Part shown: one piece after another, positions 7,824 to 16,191 of the stretch
How the letters are laid out: each line of letters starts with the position of its first letter
Numbering within the stretch: the stretch's first letter is position 1
Assembly: GCF_001548475.1 (NCBI RefSeq)
Contig: NZ_LRUJ01000039.1
Span: 1 to 48,961, forward strand
Direction: 5' to 3'
Length of the DNA: 48,961 nt
Source: Bordetella hinzii LMG 13501
GTDB taxonomy: Bacteria; Pseudomonadota; Gammaproteobacteria; Burkholderiales; Burkholderiaceae_B
Program-made: the position numbers and the translations under genes
The notes under the pieces: model-generated
Seen by the model: only the letters and a program-made list of their open reading frames with translations
Told to the model about the DNA's origin: nothing
Database searches by the model: none

Positions 7824-7841
7824 TGTGAAAACAGTTTCACA
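7824..7841. promoter_or_regulatory. Candidate IclR-family operator of the cupin-Bug-CoA transferase operon
   Basis: A perfect palindrome, TGTGAAA-ACAG-TTTCACA, centred about 30 bases upstream of the cupin start. The TGAAA-N4/5-TTTCA pattern resembles sites known for IclR-family members such as KdgR. With an IclR gene at the other end of the operon, this is the likely regulator-binding site. The link is an inference. Confidence 0.55.
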
Positions 7842-7861
7842 TACGAGAAAAACATCGGCAA

Positions 7862-7880
7862 GCCCCGCCACCCGCGGGGC
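7862..7880. other. 7-bp hairpin between the divergent cupin operon and folC
   Basis: GCCCCGC (7862-7868) and GCGGGGC (7874-7880) around a five-base loop. No T-run follows on either strand. Its role is unclear. Confidence 0.4.
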
Positions 7881-7895
7881 CGGCCATTCCCCTGC

Positions 7896-7934
7896 GGGAC
7901 ACCCGGGTAAGTACGGAGGTGTCCCTGCTAAAAT
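7896..7934 (+). promoter_or_regulatory. Putative folC operon promoter with overlapping inverted repeat
   Basis: An extended -10 element TGCTAAAAT lies at 7926-7934, about 20 bases before the GTG start of folC. The -35 region is weak. Perfect arms GGGACACC (7896-7903) and GGTGTCCC (7918-7925) straddle the -35 region and could bind a regulator. Confidence 0.5.
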
Positions 7935-7952
7935 GACGGCTGTCTTACTCTC

Positions 7953-9266
7953 GTGTCCGCCATGCCCTCCCGTCCCGACGCCACAGCCGGCCTTGCCGAC
8001 TGGCTGCATTACCTAGAGTCCCTGCACGCCAAGACCATCGATCTCGGGCTGGAGCGCGTCAAGGCGGTGGCCGATCGCCTCGACCTGCGGCTGGACGCGG
8101 TGACCTTCACGGTGGGCGGCACCAATGGCAAAGGCTCGACTTGCGCCATGCTGGAGGCCATCCTGCTGTCGGCCGGCTACCGCGTCGGGCTCTACACCTC
8201 GCCCCACCTCATCGACTTCAACGAGCGCGCCCGTGTCAATGGCGAAATCGCCTCCGACGCCGCGCTGGTCGAGCAGTTCCAGGCCGTGGAGGCCGCGCGC
8301 GGCGACACCAGCCTGACGTATTTCGAATTCACCACGCTGGCCATCCTGCGCCTGTTCGCGCAGTCCCGTCTCGACGCGGTGGTACTCGAAGTCGGCCTGG
8401 GCGGGCGACTGGACGCGGTCAACATCATCGACGCGGATGTCGCCATCGTCACCAGCGTGGACCTCGACCATATGGATTACCTGGGCGATACGCGCGAAAA
8501 GATAGGCTTCGAGAAAGCCCACATCTATCGCGCCGGCCGGCCGGCCATCTGCAGCGATCCCGTGCCGCCGCAAAGCCTGGTCGACCACGCCAGGGCCATC
8601 GGCGCCGACCTCTGGCTCTTCGGGCGCGACTTCAATTATTCGGGCGACCGCCAGCAATGGGCCTATGGCGGACGCGAAGTGCGCCGCAGCTCGCTGGGCT
8701 ATCCGGCGCTGCGCGGCGCCAACCAATTGCTCAATGCCTCGGCGGCGCTGGCCGCGCTGGAGTCGGTGCGCCTGCGCCTGCCGGTGCCGCAGCAGGCCGT
8801 GCGCCTGGGCCTGCTGCAGGCCAATCTGCCGGGCCGCTTCCAGATCCTGCCGGGCCAGCCCACGGTCATCCTGGACGTCGCGCACAATCCGCACGCCGCG
8901 GCCGTGCTGGCGCAGAACCTGGACAACATGGGGTTCCATCCCTATACGCATGCGGTGTTCGGCATGTTGAGCGACAAGGATTTGCCGGGCGTGATCGCCA
9001 AGCTGGGCAGCCGTGTCGATCACTGGTATTGCGCGGGGCTGCCGGGGCCGCGCGGCGTTGACGGCAGCACCCTGGCCGAACGGGTCGGGCAGGCGCTGCC
9101 GCCCTCGCCAGCCAGCGCCGAAGCGCCAAGCGTAACCGCCTATGACGGCCCCGCCCAGGCCTATGCCGCCGCGCGCGAAAAGGCGGGGGAGGGTGATAGA
9201 ATCGTAGTGTTTGGGTCTTTCCTCACGGTTGCCGGCGTTTTGCAGGCATTGGGCCGCAAGGCATAG
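7953..9266 (+). CDS. folC: Bifunctional folylpolyglutamate synthase / dihydrofolate synthase
   Basis: 437 residues, usual for FolC. The Mur-ligase-like ATP site GGTNGKGST is at about residues 55-63, followed by YTSPHLIDFNERARVNGE, the folate-binding Ser-Pro-His-Leu segment, LEVGLGGRLDAVN, and LDVAHNPHA in the C-terminal domain. The enzyme adds glutamate to dihydropteroate and then to folates in the cytoplasm. The frame opens with GTG at 7953; an ATG three codons later (7962) is an equally possible start, as neither has a strong Shine-Dalgarno. It heads the folC-dedD-cvpA-purF group, a common proteobacterial arrangement linking one-carbon and purine metabolism. Confidence 0.96.
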   Translation: MSAMPSRPDATAGLADWLHYLESLHAKTIDLGLERVKAVADRLDLRLDAVTFTVGGTNGKGSTCAMLEAILLSAGYRVGLYTSPHLIDFNERARVNGEIASDAALVEQFQAVEAARGDTSLTYFEFTTLAILRLFAQSRLDAVVLEVGLGGRLDAVNIIDADVAIVTSVDLDHMDYLGDTREKIGFEKAHIYRAGRPAICSDPVPPQSLVDHARAIGADLWLFGRDFNYSGDRQQWAYGGREVRRSSLGYPALRGANQLLNASAALAALESVRLRLPVPQQAVRLGLLQANLPGRFQILPGQPTVILDVAHNPHAAAVLAQNLDNMGFHPYTHAVFGMLSDKDLPGVIAKLGSRVDHWYCAGLPGPRGVDGSTLAERVGQALPPSPASAEAPSVTAYDGPAQAYAAAREKAGEGDRIVVFGSFLTVAGVLQALGRKA

Positions 9267-9383
9267 ACAACGTACGGCCATGCCGCGACACCGCCGCCAC
9301 ATGCGAAGGCCCGGCGCCAGCAACCGCGGGCTTGCGCGCAGCGGGAGGGTTCCCGCCGTGCCGGCCGCCAGGATGTGAGTTCC

Positions 9384-10199
9384 ATGGGTTTGTTCACACG
9401 CAAAGATTCCGCCTCCGAATCCTCGCCCTCCCGGCCGCGTCCGTCGGTCTCCAGCGAGGCCCAGGCGGCCGAGTTGCGGGGCCGCGCGCGGCGCCGGCTG
9501 GCAGGGGCCATCGCCCTGGTGCTGGCCGCGGTCATCGTGCTGCCCATGATGCTCGACTCCGAGCCCGTGCCGGTCTCCGACGACATCCCGGTTCGCATCC
9601 CGGACCGCAACAGTCCCTACCAGCCCAACGTCTCCGAGCCCGCGGCCACGCCGCAAGCGCCGGCGGTCCCGCCGCCGGTCGAGGGCGCGCCGTCGCCCGA
9701 GACGCAGGCCGCCGCGCAGCCGCCCGCCGCGCAGCCTCCTCATGCCGAGGCGCCGCAGGCGCCAGCCGTGCCGCCGCCCGTGGCCGCGACCACGCCGCCG
9801 CCCAAGCCGGCCGAAGCGCCCAAGCCGGCCGAAAAGCCGCCCGTGGCCAAACCGGCCGAAAAGCCCAAGACCGATACCGCCACGCGGTCCGATGACGGTG
9901 CGCGCGCCCTGGCCCTCCTCGAAGGCCGCACGCCTGCGCCGGCAGCGGCCAAGCCCGCCGCCAACGGCAACTTCGTGCTGCAGGTGGCCTCCTATACCAC
10001 GCAGGCCGACGCCCAGGAGCGGCGCGGCAAACTGCACCAGGCGGGCGTGACCAACGCCTTTGTCGAACAGGCCAATATCAATGGCAAGCAGCAATACCGG
10101 CTGCGCGTGGGGCCTTTCCCCTCGCGTGAGGCGGCCCAGGCTGCCCAGGCGCGTCTGCGCACCCTGGGTTATGACAACGGCTTCATCGCTGCCCAGTGA
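9384..10199 (+). CDS. DedD-like SPOR-domain membrane protein
   Basis: 271 residues from the ATG at 9384 (an in-frame GTG lies three codons earlier). A cytoplasmic basic segment (RGRARRR) precedes one transmembrane helix at about residues 39-56 (LAGAIALVLAAVIVLPMML). A long Pro/Ala/Lys linker contains KPAE repeats. The C-terminal 75 residues are a SPOR domain (NFVLQVASYTTQADAQER; QYRLRVGPFPSREAAQAA), which binds denuded peptidoglycan strands at the division septum. The order folC-SPOR-cvpA-purF matches E. coli folC-dedD-cvpA-purF, so DedD is the likely counterpart. Its stop overlaps the cvpA GTG start (GTGA). Confidence 0.9.
   Translation: MGLFTRKDSASESSPSRPRPSVSSEAQAAELRGRARRRLAGAIALVLAAVIVLPMMLDSEPVPVSDDIPVRIPDRNSPYQPNVSEPAATPQAPAVPPPVEGAPSPETQAAAQPPAAQPPHAEAPQAPAVPPPVAATTPPPKPAEAPKPAEKPPVAKPAEKPKTDTATRSDDGARALALLEGRTPAPAAAKPAANGNFVLQVASYTTQADAQERRGKLHQAGVTNAFVEQANINGKQQYRLRVGPFPSREAAQAAQARLRTLGYDNGFIAAQ
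9804..9866 (+). repeat. Imperfect KPAE-coding repeat in the SPOR protein linker
   Basis: Three copies of a unit close to AAGCCGGCCGAA encode K-P-A-E within the periplasmic linker. Such repeats can change in number between strains and would alter linker length only. Confidence 0.6.
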
Positions 10200-10684
10200 C
10201 CGGCTTCGACTTCGTCGTGATGGCGATTCTGGCCGTCTCCGGCATCTTGGGCCTGGTGCGCGGCCTGCTGAAGGAAATGCTTTCGCTGGTGGCTTATCTG
10301 CTGGCTTTCACCGCGGCGATCTGGTGGGGGCCCACGGTCTATACCTGGCTGCAGCCCTATATCGAAACCGGTGTGCTGCGCATGGGCGTGTCGTACGCGG
10401 CGGTCTTCATCATCGTGCTGCTGGCCGTGGGCCTGGTCAACATGACGCTGGGCGCGCTGATCCGCAGCACGGGGCTGTCGCCCGCCGATCATGGCCTGGG
10501 CGCCGTGTTCGGGCTGGCGCGCGGCCTGCTCATCATCGTGGTGCTGGTGGCGCTGGCCGGCTATACGCCGCTGCCCGAGGAAACCTGGTGGAAAGAGGCC
10601 ATGTTCTCGCACTCGGCCACCGAGGCCGTCAAGCACCTGAAGGCCGCGCTGCCGCCATCGCTGGCAAGCTGGCTGCCGTATTGA
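10196..10684 (+). CDS. cvpA: CvpA family inner-membrane protein
   Basis: 162 residues with four predicted transmembrane segments (about residues 5-22, 30-48, 64-85 and 103-122). The family N-terminus GFDFVVMAILAVSGILGLVRG with L-x-x-G-x-x-R-G is present, as is the central GLGAVFGLARGLLI. The gene starts with GTG overlapping the previous stop and is 42 bases from purF. CvpA is needed for colicin V export in E. coli and for resistance to bile or envelope stress in several bacteria; its molecular role is unsettled. The link with purF is positional. Confidence 0.93.
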   Translation: MTGFDFVVMAILAVSGILGLVRGLLKEMLSLVAYLLAFTAAIWWGPTVYTWLQPYIETGVLRMGVSYAAVFIIVLLAVGLVNMTLGALIRSTGLSPADHGLGAVFGLARGLLIIVVLVALAGYTPLPEETWWKEAMFSHSATEAVKHLKAALPPSLASWLPY

Positions 10685-10726
10685 ATTACTGATTGTTTTA
10701 CGTTTTATCTCTACTAGGAACTCACC

Positions 10727-12247
10727 ATGTGTGGAATCGTCGGGGTCATCGGGCGCGGGCCGGTCAACCAGCTGCTCTATGACAGCCTGCTGTTGTTGCA
10801 GCACCGCGGCCAGGACGCCGCGGGCATCGCAACGATGCACGGCAATCACTTCAATATGTACAAGGCCCACGGCCTTGTGCGCGACGTCTTCCGCACGCGC
10901 AACATGCGGGCGCTGCCCGGCACCAGCGGGGTGGGCCAGGTGCGCTACCCGACCGCCGGTTCCAGCGCCAGCGAAGAAGAAGCCCAGCCCTTCTACGTGA
11001 ATGCCCCCTTCGGCATCATGTTCGCGCACAACGGCAACCTGACCAACTGGCGCGAGCTGCGCGAGTCGCTCTATCGGGTCGACCGCCGCCACATCAATAC
11101 CAATTCGGATTCCGAAGTGCTGCTCAATGTGCTGGCGCACGAGCTGCAATCGGCCGCCAGCGGCGTGTCGCTGGACGACGACGCCATCTTCCGCGCCGTC
11201 TCGGCCTTGCACAAGCGGGTGCGCGGCGCTTATGCCGTGGTGGCCCAGATCTCCGGCTACGGCCTGCTGGCCTTCCGCGATCCGCACGGCATCCGTCCGC
11301 TGTGCATCGGCCGCCAGGACACCGACGAGGGTGTCGAATGGATGGTCGCCTCCGAGTCCGTCGCCCTGGAAGGCAGCGGCTTCAGTTTCGTGCGCGATGT
11401 GCTGCCGGGCGAGGCGGTGTTCATCGATCTCGACGGCCGCCTGGCCAGCCGCCAGTGCGCCGAGAACGCCGAACTCGTGCCCTGCATTTTCGAGTACGTG
11501 TATTTCGCGCGTCCGGATTCGATGATCGACGGCGTGTCGGTCTATGATGCGCGCCTGCGCATGGGCGAATACCTGGCCGACAAGGTGGCCCGCAGCATGC
11601 GCCTGGGCGACATCGATGTGGTCATGCCCATCCCCGACTCCTCGCGTCCGGCCGCCATGCAGCTGGCCGCCCGCCTGAACCTCGACTACCGCGAAGGCCT
11701 GATCAAGAACCGCTACGTCGGCCGCACCTTCATCATGCCGGGCCAGGCGGTGCGCCGCAAATCCGTGCGCCAGAAGCTCAATGCCATCGGCATGGAGTTC
11801 AAGGGCAAGAACGTGCTGCTGGTCGACGACTCCATCGTGCGCGGCACGACCAGCCGTGAAATCGTCGACATGGCGCGCGCCGCCGGCGCCAACAAGGTGT
11901 ATTTCGCCTCGGCCGCGCCTCCGGTGCGTTTCCCCAATGTGTACGGCATCGACATGCCCACCCAGAAGGAACTCATCGCCACGGGCCGCAGCGACGACGA
12001 GATCGCGCGCGCCATCGGCGCCGACGCGCTCGTCTACCAGGATCTGCAGGACATGCAGCAAGCCGTGCGCGATATCAATCCGGCGCTCAAGCGCTTCGAG
12101 GCCTCCTGCTTCGACGGCGAATACATCACCGGCGACATCACGGCCGAGTACCTGGCGCGCCTGGGCCAGTCGCGCGACTCTTCGGCCGGCGAAGAGCAGG
12201 CCGGCGGGCTGCAGTTCAACATGGGCTACGCGGCCAACGACGCCTGA
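10727..12247 (+). CDS. purF: Amidophosphoribosyltransferase
   Basis: 506 residues, standard PurF length. The N-terminal glutaminase nucleophile is Cys2 (MCGIVGVIG), with the [10 protein letters not shown] segment. The C-terminal phosphoribosyltransferase carries [14 protein letters not shown], the PRPP-binding loop, and [14 protein letters not shown]. It makes phosphoribosylamine from PRPP and glutamine, the first committed step of purine synthesis, in the cytoplasm. AGGAA lies 7 bases before the ATG. It ends the folC group and is followed within 15 bases by a strong terminator. No PurR-type operator was recognised upstream. Confidence 0.98.
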   Translation: MCGIVGVIGRGPVNQLLYDSLLLLQHRGQDAAGIATMHGNHFNMYKAHGLVRDVFRTRNMRALPGTSGVGQVRYPTAGSSASEEEAQPFYVNAPFGIMFAHNGNLTNWRELRESLYRVDRRHINTNSDSEVLLNVLAHELQSAASGVSLDDDAIFRAVSALHKRVRGAYAVVAQISGYGLLAFRDPHGIRPLCIGRQDTDEGVEWMVASESVALEGSGFSFVRDVLPGEAVFIDLDGRLASRQCAENAELVPCIFEYVYFARPDSMIDGVSVYDARLRMGEYLADKVARSMRLGDIDVVMPIPDSSRPAAMQLAARLNLDYREGLIKNRYVGRTFIMPGQAVRRKSVRQKLNAIGMEFKGKNVLLVDDSIVRGTTSREIVDMARAAGANKVYFASAAPPVRFPNVYGIDMPTQKELIATGRSDDEIARAIGADALVYQDLQDMQQAVRDINPALKRFEASCFDGEYITGDITAEYLARLGQSRDSSAGEEQAGGLQFNMGYAANDA

Positions 12248-12260
12248 GCCAGGGCCAAGC

Positions 12261-12290
12261 AAAAAAGCAGCCTTCGGGCTGCTTTTTTTT
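12261..12290. terminator. Strong bidirectional terminator between purF and dsbB
   Basis: GCAGCC-TTCG-GGCTGC with a UUCG-type loop, preceded by A6 and followed by T8. The A and T runs extend the stem, so the site can end purF transcripts on the plus strand and dsbB transcripts on the minus strand. Confidence 0.93.
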
Positions 12291-12305
12291 GGAGTGGCCC
12301 TGGCC

Positions 12306-12791
12306 TTACGCGCGCTTGGCCAGCGCTGCCAGCGCCATGAAAAACACGATCACGAACAGGGCCAGGCTCCAGATCGCATATTCGATACCCAGCACGCTCA
12401 CCATGGCGTCCATGCAAGTGGCGAAGATGCCGAATACCGAGGGCAGGGCGCCGTCCAGGCCCGTGGCGCTCATGAAACGGTCGGCAAAGGTCTGGTCGCA
12501 GGACAGCATCTTGGCCGCCACGCTGTATTGATACCAGGCGGCGGCCACGCCGCAAGCCGCCAGCACGGCGGCCAGCAGGGCGCCCAGGCGCGCCGCCAGG
12601 GGAGGAGCCCAGGCCGCGGCCAGGGCCAGTATGCCGACGCACAGATAGATCAGGCGCTGCAGTACGCACCAGGCGCAAGGCGCCATGTCGAAGGCATATT
12701 GCGAGATCAGCGCCACGCCGATCGCGCCGAAGCAGAACAGGGCGATGAGCAGCAACAGGCGCCGGCGGGGGGAGGGGGCGTGGGCGGTCAT
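12306..12791 (-). CDS. dsbB: Disulfide bond formation protein B
   Basis: 161 residues with four transmembrane helices. The two redox pairs are present: C39-A-W-C42 in the first periplasmic loop and C98 with C126 in the second (SCDQTF and FATCMD). The conserved QR pair after the first CxxC (CVLQRL) contacts ubiquinone. DsbB re-oxidises periplasmic DsbA and passes electrons to the quinone pool. It lies 15 bases after marC on the same strand and is the last gene before the shared terminator. C20 and C80 are extra membrane cysteines without a known role. Confidence 0.95.
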   Translation of the reverse strand: MTAHAPSPRRRLLLLIALFCFGAIGVALISQYAFDMAPCAWCVLQRLIYLCVGILALAAAWAPPLAARLGALLAAVLAACGVAAAWYQYSVAAKMLSCDQTFADRFMSATGLDGALPSVFGIFATCMDAMVSVLGIEYAIWSLALFVIVFFMALAALAKRA

Positions 12792-12806
12792 GGGTTTGGG
12801 TCCATC

Positions 12807-13520
12807 CTAGGGTTTGGGCACGGCAGTGGCCAGCGCGGATTGGGCAAGCATGGCGAGCAAAAGTTCGCGCGCGCCGTCCCAGAAAATCTGCACACCCAGG
12901 CAAAGCATGATGAAGGCCGACATGCGCATGAAGACGGCCGTGCCGTTTTCGCCCAGCCGGTGCAGGATCTGCGCGGCAAAACGCAGGCAGATGTACAGCG
13001 TCAGGGACACCACCATGACGCCAGGCAGGGAGCCGCCCAGGCGCAACAGGCTGACCAGGCGGTCGTCATCGCTGAGCGAGGCGCCCACGGTGATGGCCGC
13101 CGCGATGGAGCCGGGCCCGCAGGTGATGGGAAACGTCAGCGGGTAGAAAGCGCGGGCCTGGGCGGTCTCGCTGGTGAAGGGCTCGGCCATGCGGGCCACG
13201 CGGCTGCTGTCGCCGTCCGGCGAATTGACCAGGCGCCAGGCGCTGTACATGACGAGTATGCCGCCGCCCACGCGCACGATGGCCAGCGAAATACCGAAGA
13301 AACTCAGCACGACGTTGCCGGCCACCATGGCCACGGTCAGCATGGCCGCCACGTTGATCGCCACCCGCTTGGCCAGCGCGGTGCGCGTGGCGGTGGAGGC
13401 GCCCGCTGTCATCGTCCAGAAGATGGGCGCGATGGCCGGCGGGTTCAGGAAGGGCAGCAGTGTCGCCAGCGCGAACAGGAAGCTGCGGCCCAGGATCAAG
13501 GCATAGTCGGTGTACGCCAT
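12807..13520 (-). CDS. MarC family membrane protein
   Basis: 237 residues with about six transmembrane segments. Family features include the N-terminal ALATLLPFLNPPAIAPIF (the N-P motif), the matching later segment FYPLTFPITCGPGSIAAAIT with its P-x-T-x-G-P-G core, and LRFAAQILHRLGENG near the end. MarC proteins sit in the inner membrane; the name comes from the mar locus, but a role in antibiotic resistance was not confirmed and function is unknown. It lies between glnD (48 bases) and dsbB (15 bases). A TACAAT hexamer in the glnD-marC gap may give it its own promoter. Confidence 0.92.
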   Translation of the reverse strand: MAYTDYALILGRSFLFALATLLPFLNPPAIAPIFWTMTAGASTATRTALAKRVAINVAAMLTVAMVAGNVVLSFFGISLAIVRVGGGILVMYSAWRLVNSPDGDSSRVARMAEPFTSETAQARAFYPLTFPITCGPGSIAAAITVGASLSDDDRLVSLLRLGGSLPGVMVVSLTLYICLRFAAQILHRLGENGTAVFMRMSAFIMLCLGVQIFWDGARELLLAMLAQSALATAVPKP

Positions 13521-13546
13521 ACGCTCAAGCGGCCGGGGAAAAGCCG

Positions 13547-13552
13547 ATTGTA
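13547..13552 (-). promoter_or_regulatory. Possible -10 element upstream of marC
   Basis: TACAAT on the minus strand, 27 bases before marC. A TTGAAC lies only 14 bases upstream of it, too close for a standard sigma-70 -35, so the assignment is weak. Confidence 0.3.
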
Positions 13553-13568
13553 TGCGTTTTGTCCCCGT

Positions 13569-16166
13569 TCAAGCCGCCTTTTGCTGGGGTTCTTCGCCGG
13601 CCAGGGCGTCCAGCACCGCATGCTCGAACTGCATCTGGGTCCGGGGGCGTTCGAGCACGGCCCCGGAAATGATGAAGACATCCTCGACCCGGTCGCCCAG
13701 GGTCATGACCTTGGCCATGATGAGGTCCACGCCGTTCTCGGCGAAGACCTTGGCCAGCGCGTAGAGCAGGCCAGGCCGGTCGGTGGCCGTCACCGACAGG
13801 CGCCAGGACTGGCTGCGTTCGTCGGGATGCAGCTCGGCTTGCGGCATGACCGGGAACACCCGCGACAGGCGCGACTGCCGGCTGCGGTGGTGGCCGTGGC
13901 TGCGTGCCAGCGGCGTGTCGCCGCGCGCCTCGCGCAGCCGTTCGCCCAGCTCGTGCTCGACCAGGGCGGCCTGGGCGCGCAGGTCGGGCAGGGTCTCGGT
14001 CGGCAGCACGATGAAGCTGTCCAGCGCCCAGCCCTGGCGCGTGGTGTGGATACGCGCGTCCTGGATGCTGAAGGCCTTGCCGTCGAAATAGCCGCAGGTA
14101 TTCATGAACAGATCCGGCGTATCGCGGGTATAGACCATGATCTGCAGGCCGGCGCCCTCTTCGGTGGGGCGCACCTTGACCACGGCCTCCTCGGGCTGGG
14201 CCTGGTAATAGAGATGGCGTGTGTGCCAGGCGATCTCCGAGGCGTCATGGCGCAGGAAATAGGCCACATCCAGCTGGTTCCAGAAGGCTTCGCGCGCATC
14301 GTCGCGCAGGCCGGCCAGGCGCAGCAGCCGCGCCGCCTCCTCCTTGCGGTCGGCCAGCACGGTATGCGCATCCTGCGCGCCGCCCAGGGCGGTGAGGGTC
14401 AGGCGGTAGAGGTCTTCGAGCAGCTTGCCCTTCCAGGCGTTCCAGACCTTGGGACTGGTGCCGCGGATATCGGCCACCGTCAGCAGGTAGAGGGCGCTCA
14501 GGTGGCGCTCGTCCTTGACCTGGCGCGCGAAGTCGTTGATGACCTCGGGATCGGACAGGTCGCGCTTCTGGGCCACGGCCGACATCAGCAGGTGCTGGCG
14601 CACCAGGAACTCGACCAATTCGGCGTCCTCGGGCGCCAGGCCGTGCTCCTGCGCGAAGCGCCGCGCGTCGCGCGCGCCCAGTTCGGAGTGATCGCCGCCC
14701 CGGCCCTTGGCGATATCGTGAAAGAGCGCGGCCACATAGAGCAGCCAATGGCGGTCCAGCCCCGCCATGACCTGGCTGGCCAGCGGATATTCCGAGGCAT
14801 GCTCGGGCATGGTGAAGCGGCGCAGGTTGCGGATCACCGCCAGGGTGTGCTGGTCGACCGTATAGACGTGGAAGAGATCATGCTGCATCTGCCCGACGAT
14901 GCGGCGGAACACCGGCAGATAGCGCGGCAGGATGTTCAGCATGGTCATGCGGCGCAGCTCGTGCACGATGCCGCGCGGTTGCTGCAGGATTTGCAGGAAC
15001 AGCTTGCGGTTGACCGGATTGCGGCGGAACTGCGCGTCGATGCGGTGGCGCGAATGCCAGATGGCGCGCAGCGTGCGCGCCGACATGCCGGTCAGCTCGG
15101 GATGCTGCTGCATGACCAGGAAGGCGCGCAGCAGCAGGGTCGGATTACGCTCGAAGCAGTCTTCGCGAATGATGTCCAGGCGTTCGTGCAGGCTGCGGAA
15201 ATCTTCGTCGATGTCGCGCGCGTCGCTGTCCGGGCGCGGCAGCAGTCTTTCCTCGATGTTCTGCACCAGGATGACATTGAGCTGCGTGACCAGGCGGGCG
15301 GCCCAGTAATAGCGTTGCATCAACAGCTCGCTGGCGCGGCGCGTGGCGGTCGAGCTGATGCCGTAGACCTCGGCCAGGGCGGGCTGCAGGTCGAACAGCA
15401 GCCTGTCCTCGCGCCGCCCGGTGAGCAGGTGCAGCTCGATGCGAAGCCGCTTGAAGGCCTGTTCGGCCCGGCGCAGGTCGCGCGCCTCGGAAGCGGTCAG
15501 CAGCCCGGCCTGGGCCACGGCGCGCCAGTTGCGGCCAAAGCCGGCCGCGCGCGCCATCCACAGGATGACCTGGAGGTCGCGCAGGCCGCCGGGCGACTCT
15601 TTGCTGTTGGGTTCAAGCGCGTAGGGCGTGTCCTGGTAGCGGGCGTGGCGCTGCTGCATCTCGACCCGCTTGGCCTGGAAGAAGGCCCGGGCATCCAGCC
15701 TGGCCGTCATGGCGGCCTCGAACTGCTTCATGAGGCCGCGGCTGCCGGCCAGCCAGCGCGATTCGAGCAGCGCGGTTTCCACCGTGATATCGGCGGCGGC
15801 CTCGGCTTCGCAATCCGCCAGGGTGCGCACGCTGTGCCCGGGCTCCAGGCCCAGGTCCCAGAGCGAAGCCACCAGGGTTTCAATGGCGCCGGCCTCGCCT
15901 GCCGAGGGAGGCTGGGGCAGCAGGATGAGCAGGTCCACATCCGAGTGCGGATACAGCTCGCCGCGGCCGTAGCCGCCCACGGCGGCCAGCGTCGCCCCGG
16001 GCGGCAGCGGGCAGAGCTTGATCAAGTCGCGCAGCGCCTGGTCGACGATGCGGCGCAGCTCGGACAGCAGCGTGTCCGGGCGGTGGTGCTGGCGGAAACC
16101 GCTCACCGCCGCCGCCCTCGCGGCCTGCATGCGTTCCTTGATGGGCTGGAGATCGAGGGGGGTCAT
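13569..16166 (-). CDS. glnD: [Protein PII] uridylyltransferase / uridylyl-removing enzyme
   Basis: 865 residues, typical GlnD. The nucleotidyltransferase motif GGYGRGELYPHSDVDLL starts at residue 64, with the catalytic aspartates D76 and D78. A HD phosphohydrolase motif (FHDIAKGRGGDHSELGARD) begins near residue 482 and serves deuridylylation. Two C-terminal ACT domains follow, at about 700-760 (DLFMNTCGYFDGKAFSIQDA) and 790-860 (RLSVTATDRPGLLYALAKVF), which sense glutamine. The enzyme modifies PII proteins and so sets glutamine synthetase and nitrogen gene activity. It follows map by 25 bases. Confidence 0.97.
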   Translation of the reverse strand: MTPLDLQPIKERMQAARAAAVSGFRQHHRPDTLLSELRRIVDQALRDLIKLCPLPPGATLAAVGGYGRGELYPHSDVDLLILLPQPPSAGEAGAIETLVASLWDLGLEPGHSVRTLADCEAEAAADITVETALLESRWLAGSRGLMKQFEAAMTARLDARAFFQAKRVEMQQRHARYQDTPYALEPNSKESPGGLRDLQVILWMARAAGFGRNWRAVAQAGLLTASEARDLRRAEQAFKRLRIELHLLTGRREDRLLFDLQPALAEVYGISSTATRRASELLMQRYYWAARLVTQLNVILVQNIEERLLPRPDSDARDIDEDFRSLHERLDIIREDCFERNPTLLLRAFLVMQQHPELTGMSARTLRAIWHSRHRIDAQFRRNPVNRKLFLQILQQPRGIVHELRRMTMLNILPRYLPVFRRIVGQMQHDLFHVYTVDQHTLAVIRNLRRFTMPEHASEYPLASQVMAGLDRHWLLYVAALFHDIAKGRGGDHSELGARDARRFAQEHGLAPEDAELVEFLVRQHLLMSAVAQKRDLSDPEVINDFARQVKDERHLSALYLLTVADIRGTSPKVWNAWKGKLLEDLYRLTLTALGGAQDAHTVLADRKEEAARLLRLAGLRDDAREAFWNQLDVAYFLRHDASEIAWHTRHLYYQAQPEEAVVKVRPTEEGAGLQIMVYTRDTPDLFMNTCGYFDGKAFSIQDARIHTTRQGWALDSFIVLPTETLPDLRAQAALVEHELGERLREARGDTPLARSHGHHRSRQSRLSRVFPVMPQAELHPDERSQSWRLSVTATDRPGLLYALAKVFAENGVDLIMAKVMTLGDRVEDVFIISGAVLERPRTQMQFEHAVLDALAGEEPQQKAA

Positions 16167-16191
16167 GCGGGGCCTGCGGGTGCTTGCGGGG

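Noticed and set aside
8013-10094. A 693-codon open frame on the minus strand opposite folC and the SPOR gene
   Set aside because: Arg/Gly/His-rich composition, no family pattern, and fully covered by two recognised genes on the other strand.
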